From positions 41,808,578 through 41,872,577 of the forward strand of contig JAAOOA010000002.1 in the NCBI GenBank assembly GCA_012861695.1: a stretch of DNA of 64,000 nucleotides. The letters are read 5' to 3'. The notes under the pieces are model-generated. The model had not been told where the DNA came from. It saw only the letters and a list, made by a program, of their open reading frames with translations, and did not search any database. Origin of the DNA: Trematomus loennbergii. Its lineage: Eukaryota > Chordata > Actinopteri > Perciformes > Nototheniidae. Made by a program: the position numbers and the translations under genes. Shown here piece after piece: positions 51,650 through 64,000 of this stretch; position 1 is the stretch's first letter, and each line of letters starts with the position of its first letter.

Positions 51650-52290
51650 TCAGAAACACGTTTATTGCCAAGGAAATGTACACATAAAAGGAATTTGTCT
51701 TGTTGTATATGGTGCATACATAAAATCTTTAAAACCTGATACCTACGGAATATAGCGCAATTCTTACATGATATATAGATATACCAAAGTACTACATACA
51801 GTACAATACTGTATAACAAAATAGTCTGAATAATAAAATAAAAATATCTGCAGTATTGTTACCAAAAGTTGAAAGCTGTGCAGATACAGATGGAACAAAC
51901 GTGCAACATTTTCGGACATTACTGACTGACATTACTTCAAAAATAAATAAAAACAAAATATTGTACGCAAAGTGTGCATTAATTGTATGCATACTGTTTA
52001 ATTAGGCCGCTAAGGGAAGAAACGGTTGAAGTGGCGAGAGGTTTTGGTCCTGATGGAGCGAGCCTCCTGCCAGAGGGGAGGGGGGTGAACAGTTTGTGTC
52101 CAGGGTGGGAGTGGGTCAGCCACTATCTTCCCTGTCCGCCTCGCCACACAAATAAGACCTAAATAGCACAGTTTGTTCTGCAAGTAAGATTTGTGTGCCT
52201 TTTTCAGTTTCATCTGCAGTGGCAGGATCGTTATGTTCAGCAGGAGGCAACTGGACAAGAGGCGTATGGCTGTGCTGTAATTCATCCTAG
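51650..52290 (-). mobile_element. LINE 3' fragment (Rex/Babar-like)
   Basis: On the minus strand a frame reads ARRTGKIVADPLPPWTQTVH then PPPLWQEARSIRTKTSRHFN RFFP. This resembles the C-terminal end of fish LINE polyproteins, where TGKI, DP.HP, a slippery SGRR/EARS-like segment, and SIRTKT.R...SF.P follow one another. A 3' tail ending ACATTTCCTTGGCAATAAAC and GTGTTTCTGATTCTGATAC follows. The catalytic part is absent, so it is a 5'-truncated dead insertion between the two halves of the putative regulatory cluster. Confidence 0.65.
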
Positions 52291-52599
52291 GGTCAAATCG
52301 ACTCTTTCTCCTGGATCACTACTCCTTTGCGCTGCCAAGCCCTGGAGGGAACGGCAGAGGAGAGGGCTGGCAAGGGGAAGCATGCTGAGAAAAGGGATGT
52401 CGAAAGCTTGAGCTCGGTTGCAATGCACACAAAAATTGGAGGTTGCCGTGCAAGACACTGGACCGGTGGTGGCAATGTCTAGGACACCGACCCTGAGGGA
52501 AAATGGCAGGAGCACACAAAATGGGTAGAGGGCTGAACAATTATGTTTATAGCGTTGTGACCCCGCATTGTTCACACTTGGATGGTTGGGGGAATAAAG

Positions 52600-53220
52600 A
52601 GACAGGGCGGTGTTATCTGGCTATTGTTAATTGGATGTAAATGTTAATGCAATGAATCCCTCTCATTATGCAGCCAGTTCATCTGCCCATGTTGGCAGAG
52701 AGAATGGTAGAATAAGTTGACGCGCATGTCCGTCACTCCAACGTGTCCTCATTGCTGTGACACTAGGAGAGACCATTAGCACTAATTTGAGAAAAATATC
52801 CTACCAGTTAGACCTGGAGCAGTGCAGAAGTCAACAGAGACGAGTGGAGAAATTAGGGTAAAACAGCTACCACTTGCCCCGGAGCAGCCGCGAGAGCTAA
52901 TTACAGATTCCGTGTGTTTATAATTATGGAGTGAGCTCAAAACGCCAGCCGATTCCAGGGGGTGGATTGATACCGTGTGTGGCCATCCGAGTGCACTCGG
53001 TGCTTTTTGCGAATTGGCCTTTCAGAGGGCAACCTAAAGTGCTCACTGCTCTGTACTTGTTATTGAATTAGAGAGTTTAGGGTGTCAGCTAATTGGTTTG
53101 AGAGCGGCATCTTATAGCATTATGCTAGCGTGTCCCGGAGCTGGCATTTAGCGTGGCCGCCAAAGAACGGACTTGAGTACCGAACAAAGGAATGGAGATA
53201 CTTTCCGATATCGCTCATGA
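52600..53220. promoter_or_regulatory. putative intronic regulatory cluster, part 2
   Basis: Balanced, repeat-free stretch dense in homeodomain-type words: GTTAATTGGATG, CATTAGCACTAATTTGAG, GAGCTAATTACAGATTCC, TTTATAATTATGG and GTCAGCTAATTGGTTTGAG. No open frame of interest. Suspected conserved non-coding element based on composition only. Confidence 0.3.
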
Positions 53221-54606
53221 GATGTGAAATAGTATAACTGGCTGAAGTATCTTTCACGGAACTCTTTGAGAAAGGACATGTTATGGCTGTTGACTGGAGA
53301 GGTCATCTCAGCATGTGGCACCAATACGACGCAAAGGACTGGCTTTCAACACAGTCAACATGGAAAAGCAGGGAATAGGGGTCACCACCTTGACTAATGA
53401 TGCGTATAATACAGTAAATACAGAGAAAATACATGCCTACACAGCATGTATTTTCAACCAAGTTCAACCAAAATATACATTTTCCTATATGTCAATACCT
53501 ACATGTATAACATTAAATAGTACATACAGTACAGGCAGATACGCAATGGTATAATGGCACTTTGAATTTAAACTCACTTTTATAGCAAATCAATATTTTG
53601 GTAAATAATGGTGTCAAAAATTGACCACAAAGGGAAAAGCAAAGAGGAAATAAATATTTACCTAAACTACATTTCAGCTGAAATAGTTGATTCATTTCCA
53701 AAAACATCCCTTTTTTATTTTATATCAGTATATTCTACATGCGCTATGAGTGAGTAGCATGATTCATATTTGTAAATGAATGTTGCATTTTTGCCATTAG
53801 AAATGAAAGAATAAAGGTGTTTTTACTCTCTAAATTAGCAAGATTCTGTTTGATTAGATTTGGCAGATGACTTTGCAATTTTTTGTCAGGCTTCCCAATA
53901 GCGGGCCAACGACAGAAGTTTCCAGATCAGCTGCAGCCATCTTGGTAGTGTTCAAAAATGCCTCAACTGGGCTCTGCATACTTCCCATATTGGATAAACG
54001 GTTGTGATTGGCTTGTCACATCACAGGCTGCTGAGCGGAACCAGACGCATTTGCCGGAGCATATTAAACATGAGCTGCAGATTCATCTGGTACAGTACAC
54101 TGCATGTACAGTGCACGTTGCTGTCTGCCACACTGTCATTTATTATATTACCACAAAGTTCAGCACATAAAAGGCTTTAAATGTGTTCAGCGCTTGTATT
54201 TCTTTTCTATGGACCGTAAATTATTTTTGTCACAAAAACATGAAAAAGACATGCCATATGAACATACAGTATGAGGTTTAGAGTACCGGTAATTATTTTA
54301 ACAGCAATTTTTTACAGACAATATATTTGGGAACTGATAAAGTACAGCGAGCATGGTTCTTAAAAAAACAAAACATTAATGTATATATAAAGCACTGTCA
54401 AAATATTTCCTTCTTTAAAAGTATATTAATAAGTTGACGCCTGGAACACATATTCACTTCAATTTGCCGAGGCAAGCATGCATTGACTTGTAATGGAATA
54501 TATTGTTTACATTGACTTCATATGCATTAAACGTTGCTGAAATGCTATAATATATGTGAATATGGTTGAACACAATCAAACCAATGAACATAGAAAGATT
54601 TTATCA

Positions 54607-54735
<129 letters not shown>

Positions 54736-54790
54736 TCACTGACTGTATTAGAGGCACTCTTTCTAGGATAAAGTGGTCAGCATAGTTTTA

Positions 54791-54991
<201 letters not shown>

Positions 54992-55084
54992 TTATATCTG
55001 CTACTTAAAATGGTAATTAAAAGGTGCACTAACAATAATGAGGGAGGAACTGCCAGCATGTTGTCATTTGTCCAGATATATATA

Positions 55085-55495
55085 TTTTTTTTTCAATAGA
55101 GTGGTGCAGTGAAGATGTATTTTTGGTGGCCGACCAGGAAGTAAGTATCTCAAGGGCTCCCTGGATAAGAAAACGATTTGATAAAACAATGAGACAATAG
55201 ATTTGTCCATTGGATTTTGGATTAATAAAACATCTATAGCAAACACACTTGATTTAAGATTTTTGAATTGCAAAATGCAGTCGCCAGAAGTAAAAAGCTA
55301 AAATAAGGCTATAAAGAAACTTAAGTTAAGTTGTGATGCACATATTTTATGTCGTAAACAAAACGTGAAAATCTCTCAAACTTATGTTAACCACATACCT
55401 TACAAAACCCTTTTGTTTGAGAAGAGGGAACCGGAAGTTGTAAAATGCTACGTCACTTCCGGGTTTTAGGACTCATTCCTGCAACAGTCTATTTT
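55085..55495 (+). repeat. dispersed repeat family A, copy 3, in bcas3 intron
   Basis: Contains the family blocks GGCCGACCAGGAAGTAAG, TCCATTGGATTTTGGAT, GAAGTAAAAAGCT and GGAACCGGAAGTTGTAAAAT with ..AGGACTCATTCCTGCAA. It fills most of the 615-nt intron between two bcas3 exons, ending only about 80 nt from the donor-side exon. Confidence 0.6.
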
Positions 55496-55546
55496 GGTAA
55501 TGCATTTTTGGAAGACTTGTTGGAACATTGCCAGGATCTTAATTCA

Positions 55547-55723
<177 letters not shown>

Positions 55724-56206
55724 TTAGACAACGTATGAAGAAGAATGCAGAGACTGGTCTCAAAGTTGCTCTGTGTGGTGTTTGAACATGTCAAAATTAA
55801 ATGATGTTTGTAACCAACAGACCATGGAGCAAAAACGATAATTAGAAACTTGATTTGCCCCATACATATTGTTGTTAAAGAGCAGCAAACAAGAATGTTC
55901 CCTCTTAAACTGACTTTGAGGCACATATGGTGAAGTACAATAAATATGTGGCATATTTGAGACACTATTTAAATATGCGTTTGTTTAATGAATTATATAA
56001 TCGAATCTGATTCAGAACACATGATGATTTTCAACATTACAAAACAACAATGTAACACATTGGAGGCAAGTATATGAAAGTTACACAGTGACATTGCTCA
56101 ATGAATAACATTAACTTATAAAAGTGTTTTGCATGCAAGAAGGCAAGCAAGGGAGATTTTAAATACATTAAGCATCCACCTTATTAGCAGTCAAGGAAAA
56201 CATGAA

Positions 56207-56532
56207 TTAAAGGTGGGGTAGGTAAAAAATCTGCCACTTCCTTACAGAGCCCCTCCTCCAACACACATGAACGCGCACATGACCAATGAGGGCACGAGAT
56301 AAGTTTGTGCACAGATGGAAGGCTGACAGCAGGTAGGCCATCCAGTTATTTTAGCCGGGCCGGCTAAAATGATTGGTGTGCTTTTTACAGACTACGGCTT
56401 CCACAGATGACATTTTTTTTATGGATTTTTTGTCAAAGCACTTAAGATATTCATTGCTATCGGGATGTTAAGAGCATTCCATGGAATATAACAAAAAGTG
56501 TTTCTGAAATAAATTACATACCCCACCTTTAA
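56207..56532. mobile_element. MITE with TTAAAGGTGGGGTA termini
   Basis: The left end TTAAAGGTGGGGTAGGTAA and the right end TTACATACCCCACCTTTAA are inverted over about 19 bp with one mismatch. Total length 326 bp, non-coding. TTA or TTAA at the ends could include the target duplication, as in PIF/Harbinger-type elements. Confidence 0.8.
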
Positions 56533-58999
56533 GCTCTAAAATAAGTGCTTACGTAATTCGTATTAATAAAATAACAAAAATCAGGCAAACTTAAAAGCTT
56601 ATGTATGCAATAAAGAATGTCCACATTCTCAATTTAACCCTATACTCAATTCAATATCATTTTTTCAAGATTTAGCTTCCATCGTAAGCGTTTGTGAGAG
56701 ATACAGAAGTCACAATTGGTTGACAGACTGCCACTTAATGAACAATTTGACAAAATGTGATAGGTAATGGGCTTGATATTACATATATAGTATATAAAGT
56801 GTTCCTGATATTCAGTATAACACCAAGTGTATTGCTTATTAGGATGAATTTGCAAGTCATGTAAACTTCTTTAAATTACACTGAATATACAAGGTGTAAA
56901 GGATAGAGAATTACAATATGTATCACTCAAAGGAACATGCATCGCACAACAGCAGTGTCCCAGCTGCTTCCCTTGTAATGGCAACAGGAGAAAAACGTAT
57001 GGTATTTATTGGATTATTGAGCATGTCAGGACCGTTTGAGAGGAAACGGACACAAAAAGGGTTTTCAGCTGCTGTAGGGCTGCCCATGTGGTAATGATCA
57101 AAGAACAGTAGCTAGGTCTGGTATTATTGTCCGGCCTTATAACTGACCAGGACAGTAAAACATGGTCACAGCAGATCAGGCATGAGGTTGTCGTAGGGGT
57201 CACAAACTCATGGTAGTGTCACACACTCCCAGAGGGATGCTTAACCTTAACCTTTGGAAACCACACTGGTGAGAACGCTACACACTGTCTTTCCTTACTT
57301 AAAAAAGAAAATTGATGAAAAACTCATTTCCATTTGGTGGAGCATTTTCCCTGCCATTATACATCTTAGGCACAGTAACAAGTGAGAATATAAATACAAT
57401 GTGAACAGCATCTGGACTAGGTTGGGAACATTAAGAACATGAGTTTATTTTACCTGCCAGTACAGTACACACTTGGTTTAACTTGACAGCCAGTTGGCTT
57501 TAACCAATCATTGTTGGCACTGGTAAAATGTTCAATTCTCAATTAATGGGCAATACATTTGTTGACTAAAAAGTCTTACATTAGAAAACAGTCGCCATTG
57601 ATAGCGAATAATCTTATCATCAGTTACATTGGAACTGGTTGTTTACGAAATTGCTTAAATAAGCACGATTAGCCGATAGTCATCACACAAATTGAGGGTA
57701 CTAGGCTTTTGTTATCAATTAATACATTTTTCTACACACTATTAATGCATGAAATGCAAGAGATTTCACAGTTGCCCATCCAACAACATCACATGTTTCA
57801 TCATCACTTTATTGGCCCCTATCATAAAGAAAAGTAAAAATAATACTACACTGTTCATTTTTGGTTCTAGGATGGACACATCCATCAACATCGCTCCAAT
57901 ATGAATGGTGTGCAACCTGTTGAAGTTGGTTGCAACTGAACAAAATAGCTGTATCTTACTGATATGTCCTTCTCAAAGGACGCTGAATAAAAACCCAATG
58001 CAGGGTAGGGTTAAGAAAGTGAATACTGTAGTTTACCAGTACATCTTGTAGGGGGAGGGTGTCCAGTAATTCACTTTGACAATACTAGGTGCTGAAAGAT
58101 GTTGCAGGTTTAAACTCTCAATGATACAAGGAACTGTTTTGTATAAAAAACTCTCAAAGATATTTTTGTGTGGGAAAGTGTGGAGTATGAGTTCTTGGCT
58201 CTCATAGCCTGATCAAAAAAAATAAAACTCTCTTTCTGTTGCCTCCCTTCAGCCTGTCAGCACCTCATAAATTACTCCCTGGATGCAAGGAGATGTTGAT
58301 GTCTTGTTTGGCCAACACTATTCAAGAGAGTGATCAGGAAATAGAAAGTGGTGAAGGTAGCTATAAGAAAGGCCTCTATACAAGTGTATAATGGGTCAAG
58401 GAGAGAAAGCTGAATAGCCACATATTCACAGAAAGCCCAGTCTTTGAAAGAGAGATGGAGGGCAAGATAAAGTCGTGCTAAGGATATTGCTAACACCAAT
58501 GAACTCATCTTGGCTTATGTGTTTTACAGCGCGTCCAGAAGATAAGTCATTTAACAAAAGTGTACAGTTAGCTTTCCTCTGTGAGGGATTTCTATGACTG
58601 CATGTTTTCTCTGAAGAGGGTTCAGCCAATGAAGAGCCTGCCAACAGTCCAAAAGATCACAGCTCCTCCTAAGGATGCATTGAAATTGTATTCATCTGTG
58701 TTTTAAATCATCCTTTTTCTTTTGATCTCACTTCAGTGGGCTTAAAAGTGTTGAGGTTTCTACCCTTACACCAGAGAGGCAAAGCTCCAGCTGAAAGTGG
58801 GCTAATGCTGCTCTCCATATGGAGGACAGCAACCAGTTCTTGGAATAAAGACCAAGTTCCACAAACATGAAATAGTTAGATACATTATGAAGCATAAAAA
58901 CGTACAACAGAGAATTGAAAGGGGGTCACTACAGAAACAGCTAAATAAATTCTCCCTTCACATGATTTTGTTTTGTACGATTGCCTTTGATTCCATTTT

Positions 59000-59370
59000 C
59001 TTGGCAACTTTAATTCACTAAAGACTACTCTTGTCATTTCCACTTTTAATTTAACAAATAAGGACTCTTGACTGAGCTAATAGCTTTTCTTCAAGGGCAT
59101 AATTCAATCTGCAACATCAACCATCAAAGTCGCTTTGCATGACTTTGCCCGGGGCTAACGCGAGGCGCCTCCAAGGGGGGGGAAGGAAGTCTGGTGGCAG
59201 CTTCCATTTATTTTCAGGGCCCTCGAAGTAAACAAATATGATAAAGCTCACTTGAGCTGGCCATCCAGTGACAAAGAGCTGTACGACTGTCGCTGAACTG
59301 ATTCTGGGCCATATGTTTCATTCAAATCAGAAAAGCAGCCTCTATTAAGACTGAAACCAGGAAGGGGAAA
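59000..59370. promoter_or_regulatory. putative intronic conserved element
   Basis: Balanced-composition stretch with TTCCACTTTTAATTTAAC, GTCGCTTTGCATGACTTTGC (octamer-like), TCGAAGTAAACAAATATGAT (forkhead-like) and GGGCCATATGTTTCATTC. No coding signal. Regulatory role is inferred from word content only. Confidence 0.25.
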
Positions 59371-60228
59371 AAGAAAGGCAGAGAGAGGAAGAGAGGAAGG
59401 GCAATCATGTGGAGGACACATCCTTCAAAGTCACATTTATTATTTTACAACAGCCCTTGGAAAAGAGGCAGCCTTGGGCTCTGTCGAACCCACATCACTA
59501 ATGACAACCACTTGGGGAACTCAGTGAACATTTGAGAGTGGCCATCACCGTGGAAACTAGGCCTGTTTTTACCTTTTCCTATTCCGTTTGCTCCACAAGT
59601 GCTTCACTAGACATGGAAGTTTAATAGTCTACACAGTCTGATTTAGCAAATACTGTCATATATATTGGTGTAAAACCATTTATTTGCGAAGAAGATTGAG
59701 TCTCACACGACAGAATTTGTGCAAATTGTAATGGAAATGTGGGAGGCCACAATGGAGTTCCTGTTATACTAAATGTTTTACAAATGGGGGCTAAATTAAG
59801 GCCGAGCATAAATTTGCTCATGTCTCAGGACATACACTATTAGAGAAACAATATAGATGTAAGTAGCTCAAATGTGAGGCAGTTATTTTGAGGGTCAAGA
59901 TTCCCATGCTAATGATGTGTACCTTTGAAAAGTATACGCTCTGAAATCACTAAGGGCCTGGATTAAGCAGGAGATGGATGAAGACGGAAAGAAAAAAAGC
60001 TTCAATTAAAAAGTACGAGTGACTGACCACAACAAAAGACGAAACCCAAGACTTAGAAAAGGCACCACATGCTATTCATTTTCCCAAAGTGAATGGAGTC
60101 AACAGGGAGGAGTTAGGGAGCAGTGAAGGGAAAAGTTCACTCCACTGAGCCACTCAATCGTCTCTCCATAAGTGACTCTCTCATGAAGACATTTTCTTTT
60201 TTAAAGCTAATACTGGAAGCATCTTATT

Positions 60229-60878
60229 TAAAGGGCCATGTCATGCTTTTCTGGTTATTACCCGTCCCCTTGTGTGTTATGTAGCTTTTTATGCATGTAA
60301 ACGGTCTGCAAAGTCACAAACCCTCAAAGTAAAACTCTAACACAGAAAATACCTGTCTATGCTGCAAAAAACCCATTGGTCCACATGACCAATCCGTGGA
60401 GCTCACACACACACTCTTTTAGCAGCAAAAATGTGACGTGCTGGGGGGGGGGGGGGGTGCTAGTGGAGCCTCGCAGCGTGGCGGAAACTGTGGCGCGCTT
60501 ACACTGTAGGTGCGCCGCGTTTGGGGGTGCGGGGGGGGGATGCGGGTGCTAGTGGAGCCTCGCAGCCCCCTCAGCACCCTTCCCACGTTCGTTCGCGATG
60601 TCAGGAAACCACACCAGTAAGCCAGCTCACAGCAGCGAGCCAGTGGGCGAGTTGACCAATCAGAGCACACTGGGCTCACAGGGAGGGGGGGCAGGAGCTC
60701 CAACAAGGCGTTTAGGACAGTTTTAGGAGAGTGAAATTCAGTGAATACACATACTATACAGAGATGCTGTATGAGAAAACCCATGTGAGTTTGGAAAATT
60801 GCACAATGTAAATCTATTCTAGTATACCTCAACCATGAATTATGATCGGTAGAAATGGCCATGTCATGGGACCTTTAA
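60229..60878. mobile_element. MITE with TTAAAGG(G/T)(C/C)CCATG termini and G runs
   Basis: The left end TTAAAGGGCCATGTCATG and the right end CATGTCATGGGACCTTTAA are imperfect inverted repeats of a common fish MITE. The interior has a 15-G run (60443-60457), an 8-G run near 60531 and several GGGG steps, plus ACCAATCAGAGCAC. No transposase. The 147-codon open frame on the minus strand here is a shadow. Confidence 0.7.
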
Positions 60879-63027
60879 CAAAAATCAGGCATGGAAAAGA
60901 CATCCAATGCTGCTTCATACCCTTCAATAAAAAGTTCCTTGTATGATTTGCCCTTTTAACATTTGAAACTCGGATAGAGCATCACAAAATCTAAAGTTAG
61001 TATTTTTATCATTAGAATAACATCTTTCAAATCAGAAGGAAGTCCCACTCTTTAACGTGTACTTCATTATTCAGGCTGTCTTCTTTATTGCAGGTTGTTT
61101 AAGTTAACTTTTATTTCATTTTTTTGCTTTTTAATGTAATATTTCCTTGTCTCCTCTTTATTGAATATTATGTATTATTCTACTTTATGTACATTTATTT
61201 CCTTCCCTTACTAGCGAAGGTGTTCAAACGTTGTTTTAATGGGTTAAGAATGGCATAAACTTATATAGGGATGACATTTATAATATAGTCTTCAGGGTTA
61301 GGGAAAGGGTTAAACCTAATGAGTTAAAACTGGTTGCTGTTACAATTTCAAATAGGATCTGAATGGAGAATACACAAACTTTTCAGATAGGCCTGTATTG
61401 ACTTTTCTGGATGACCCCTCAGTAGGCTCAAACATATTTAATCTAATGCCAAACATGGCATGAAACCCTATGGATGAGAGCCATAAGCGCCCATAAACTA
61501 TACACTTTAAACAAAGTTATTTGATTATAAATTAGTAAACAGAACGCTTTACATTATTTGGTTCAGCTCTAGTCCTTTACTAAATACATTGTGAAAAGAA
61601 GGACACATGACTCACATTTCAATACCCACAAAAGACAATCAAAATATTATTGGGAAATGAAACGGCACAATAACTGTGTGCAAACAAACTAACAGCCAGA
61701 TTAAAAAACTATTGACAACAAAAGGCGTTATTCTTGAAAGGGTCCAGTGTCTAAACAGAAAAAAACTAAAGACAAGACGATGGAGATTTCATTATCTAGT
61801 TTCAAAGAAACCATAAATCAACCAGACAAGAAGTGCATGAGTCCATACAATATGTCCCCTGGACATTCAATTTATAAGGAATGGGAACTGCATTGCATTT
61901 CGGGGTGGCCGTCTTGGAGGATAGCGTCCAAGCAAAGGCAGGAGTAATCAATATGATGTATCTTTCAGCTGTTTTGCATCCAAAATGAATATTGCGCGAA
62001 AGGTAAATTCCCCAATGTTATTTTACCATGTAAGTTAATTAAAAACATTTGTACTTATTAATTAAGAGAATGCACCAATGTATTTTACTGATGTCAGCAC
62101 CTATCTGTTGTTTTGAGTTAGTGCCTAAATCTGACGGCACCATACCATGTCAAATCTAGAAAACTTGGGGTGCAGAATCAACAGATCTATAGGCCCAATG
62201 ACAACGATGCAATCATGCGGACAGAAGTAAGATAAAGTAGCTAATGTTATGCTAACTGAATACGAACAAAATGTTGGATTATTATGGATAATTAATCAAC
62301 CTGTATATTTATGTTTACTGCAATATTTCATGTTTTAAATCCAAATCCTTGTGTAGTGGTTTGTGTTACTGTAGTGTCCTTTTTGACACTTAACAGTCAG
62401 CAGATGGCTTCCAACCAACCCATTTGTTGTCCCCTGATGATGTTCACCATCATAACTCTGTTGGAAAATAATAAAATCTAATGCCACAGTCATTTTGTAT
62501 GTTTTGTTGGTCAGTAATGGGATTGGCTGTTACAGCAGTGCCTGACCATGTTTCAGAGGTTTTAAGTGAAAACGATACGCTAGTTCCCTTGCTGTACAGG
62601 TTCAATCAACAGGTTTGCTGGTATCTTCCAAATATGGCCGACTTTCTGTTAATGATGTCCCATTCCCTATACAATCCGTTTTTCTGATGCATAAACCGAT
62701 TCAAAGATCAAGCAATAATTAAAATATGAAACCATAGCTGGTAAAATGAATATAAACACAATATATGCTAACCATGTGCACATTTTAAACACACAAAGTG
62801 GCTTTAACACAACCTCCCACTTCAAAATCACAAAAAGTAAATGTAAGGGTTTGAAAAATAAATAAAAACAATATGGGAACAAAACAACAATCCTCTTTGG
62901 GATTCCCCCCCTTTGAGGAATGTGTTGAAAATATAACAGGAGACAAATGAGAGGAGGCGGTGTGCTGCAGCGTAGTAGACAGTTGCATTATTCCAAAAGA
63001 GCCAAGGAGGGAATAAGGAAAACTCAC

Positions 63028-63072
63028 CATGGAGTTTTAATGGAAAAACATCCCGCCCCAAAGAGGTAGGGT
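63028..63072 (-). CDS. bcas3: bcas3 45-nt exon, candidate cassette exon
   Basis: First visible exon in transcript order. It adds the third base of a glycine codon, then PYLFGAGCFSIKTP, then the first two bases of a cysteine codon completed by the next exon. This stretch matches the vertebrate BCAS3 segment following the propeller (..GPYLFGAGCFSIKAPC..). The donor is TG|GTGAGT. The acceptor is a weak GAAG|A preceded by about 30 nt rich in C. Being 45 nt long with the same phase at both ends, it can be skipped without changing frame. I recall human isoforms differing by 15 residues here, but could not verify this. The preceding exon is not visible between here and 64000. Confidence 0.9.
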
Positions 63073-64000
63073 CTTCATGTGAGGGGGTGGGGGGAGGGTG
63101 AAGGGGCGGGTGGATATAGACATAGACGGAAAAACCATTATTAAACTAGCACACTTGAGCAAACATACTTTTCACATTACATACTTTTTGACATGTCTGT
63201 TTAAGTGCACAACACATATGAGGCAGGAAACAGAATGTCTGTGCGCTAAGATGGATTTGAAAACCTGCGGGGATGACTTGATGATTCATCTGCTCAAGCT
63301 GCTCCGTAAAGTGTGATACCATATATTTGGCAGATGCAGCATGTCCACATACTTTGTTTTTTTCTTTCTCTTCAGACATCTGTCATGTTTCATTTCTCCC
63401 TTTACTTCAAAAGGGGTTCCGTACATGTGCGGAAACATGTAGGTCTGAATCTAACGATGGGAAACTGTGTTTGAGATTAAGAGGTGTTTTCCCGATGTGT
63501 ATACAAACTGGAGACACGGATAAAACCAACAGCACTCGTTGTTTGCATGCAACTTTTTTTCGTATTTTCATAGTTGTGTATTGTCTTTTGAATGTGCGTG
63601 TGGGCAAATGTGTTATGTTAACACAGTCTGTGTGTGTTTGTGTCATCCAGAGTGTAGTGTCTTTGCAACAGTGCATGTTTCTGATGTTTACAAGACATTA
63701 GGAGTGGGAGTGTGTTCCTGTGTTTACTCTGCATTTCCAGAGATAGTGACAGAGCTCCGTAAACAGTTTACAGTAAATAAGCTTTTTCCCTACAGCAATA
63801 AAGGTCTGATGAGACTGAACTATGTCCCCGCCAGCCAACGTACCCAAGTCAGGAAAAAAAACAAGAATCCCTGGCCAACCAAAGCACTCTGCAGCACTTC
63901 TTTATTTTATCGCTGCATCCGTCCGGCCCTCCCAATGATAGCACACAGTCTTCAATTAGTCTTGGTACATGGATGTGTAGAAAAATGTTCCGGTGGGAGA
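63073..64000 (-). other. bcas3 intron upstream of the 45-nt exon, partial
   Basis: Contains the C-rich tract of the 45-nt exon's acceptor (63078-63110). The next upstream coding exon, which should end in GG of a glycine codon, was not found before the window ends. Confidence 0.7.

Noticed and set aside
60419..60862. 147-codon minus-strand open frame
   Set aside because: It lies wholly inside a non-autonomous MITE with G runs.

Overview
The window is vertebrate nuclear DNA, almost certainly from a teleost fish. It has no operons or ribosome binding sites. It contains small exons with GT-AG borders, many (CA)n/(TG)n microsatellites of 100-260 bp, and dispersed fish-type repeats: LINE tails ending in short tandem repeats, hAT-like and piggyBac-like MITEs, and repeats starting TTAAAG. 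The only protein-coding gene I can support is on the minus strand. It is bcas3 (BCAS3 microtubule-associated cell migration factor, also called Rudhira), recognised from the translations of seven consecutive exons whose phases agree.

Layout. In gene order (minus strand, high to low coordinate) the exons are 63072-63028, 55697-55573, 54957-54792, 54712-54615, 46607-46507, 43213-43017 and 42549-42452. They are 830 nt, about 276 codons, and form one open frame from ..PYLFGAGCF.. to ..NIMDSGSG. They cover the region after the beta-propeller up to the start of the C-terminal tail. The 5' exons lie beyond position 64000. The canonical last exon(s) were not found below 42452, so the first 42 kb is either one very long intron near the 3' end or, in part, downstream flank. 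One weak candidate for an alternative or degenerate terminal exon is at 21727-21630.

The rest is non-coding. The 1-42,000 part is dominated by microsatellites (near 1.6, 8.2, 12.4, 14.2, 18, 23.4, 27.8, 29.2, 31.4 and 32.9 kb) and transposon remnants. These include a LINE fragment missing its reverse transcriptase (6.65-7.49 kb), a piggyBac-like MITE with TTAA target duplication (15.9-16.5 kb), a hAT-like MITE with an 8-bp target duplication (16.96-17.39 kb), a MITE nested inside an older repeat (23.9-24.9 kb), a near-perfect inverted repeat element (27.0-27.4 kb), and two piggyBac-like copies in opposite orientation (38.66-41.53 kb). Inside the bcas3 introns, 49.96-53.2 kb and 59.0-59.4 kb are complex, balanced-composition sequence rich in ATTA-type homeodomain words and almost free of simple repeats. 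They look like conserved regulatory elements, which fits the known position of BCAS3 beside TBX2/TBX4 in vertebrates, but this was not tested by alignment.

I did not find a new multi-gene system. The most worthwhile leads are the frame-neutral 45-nt exon, the candidate alternative C-terminal exon, a miRNA-like hairpin at 28.7 kb, and the putative enhancer cluster. Most long open frames in the window are low-complexity readings of microsatellites and are not genes.
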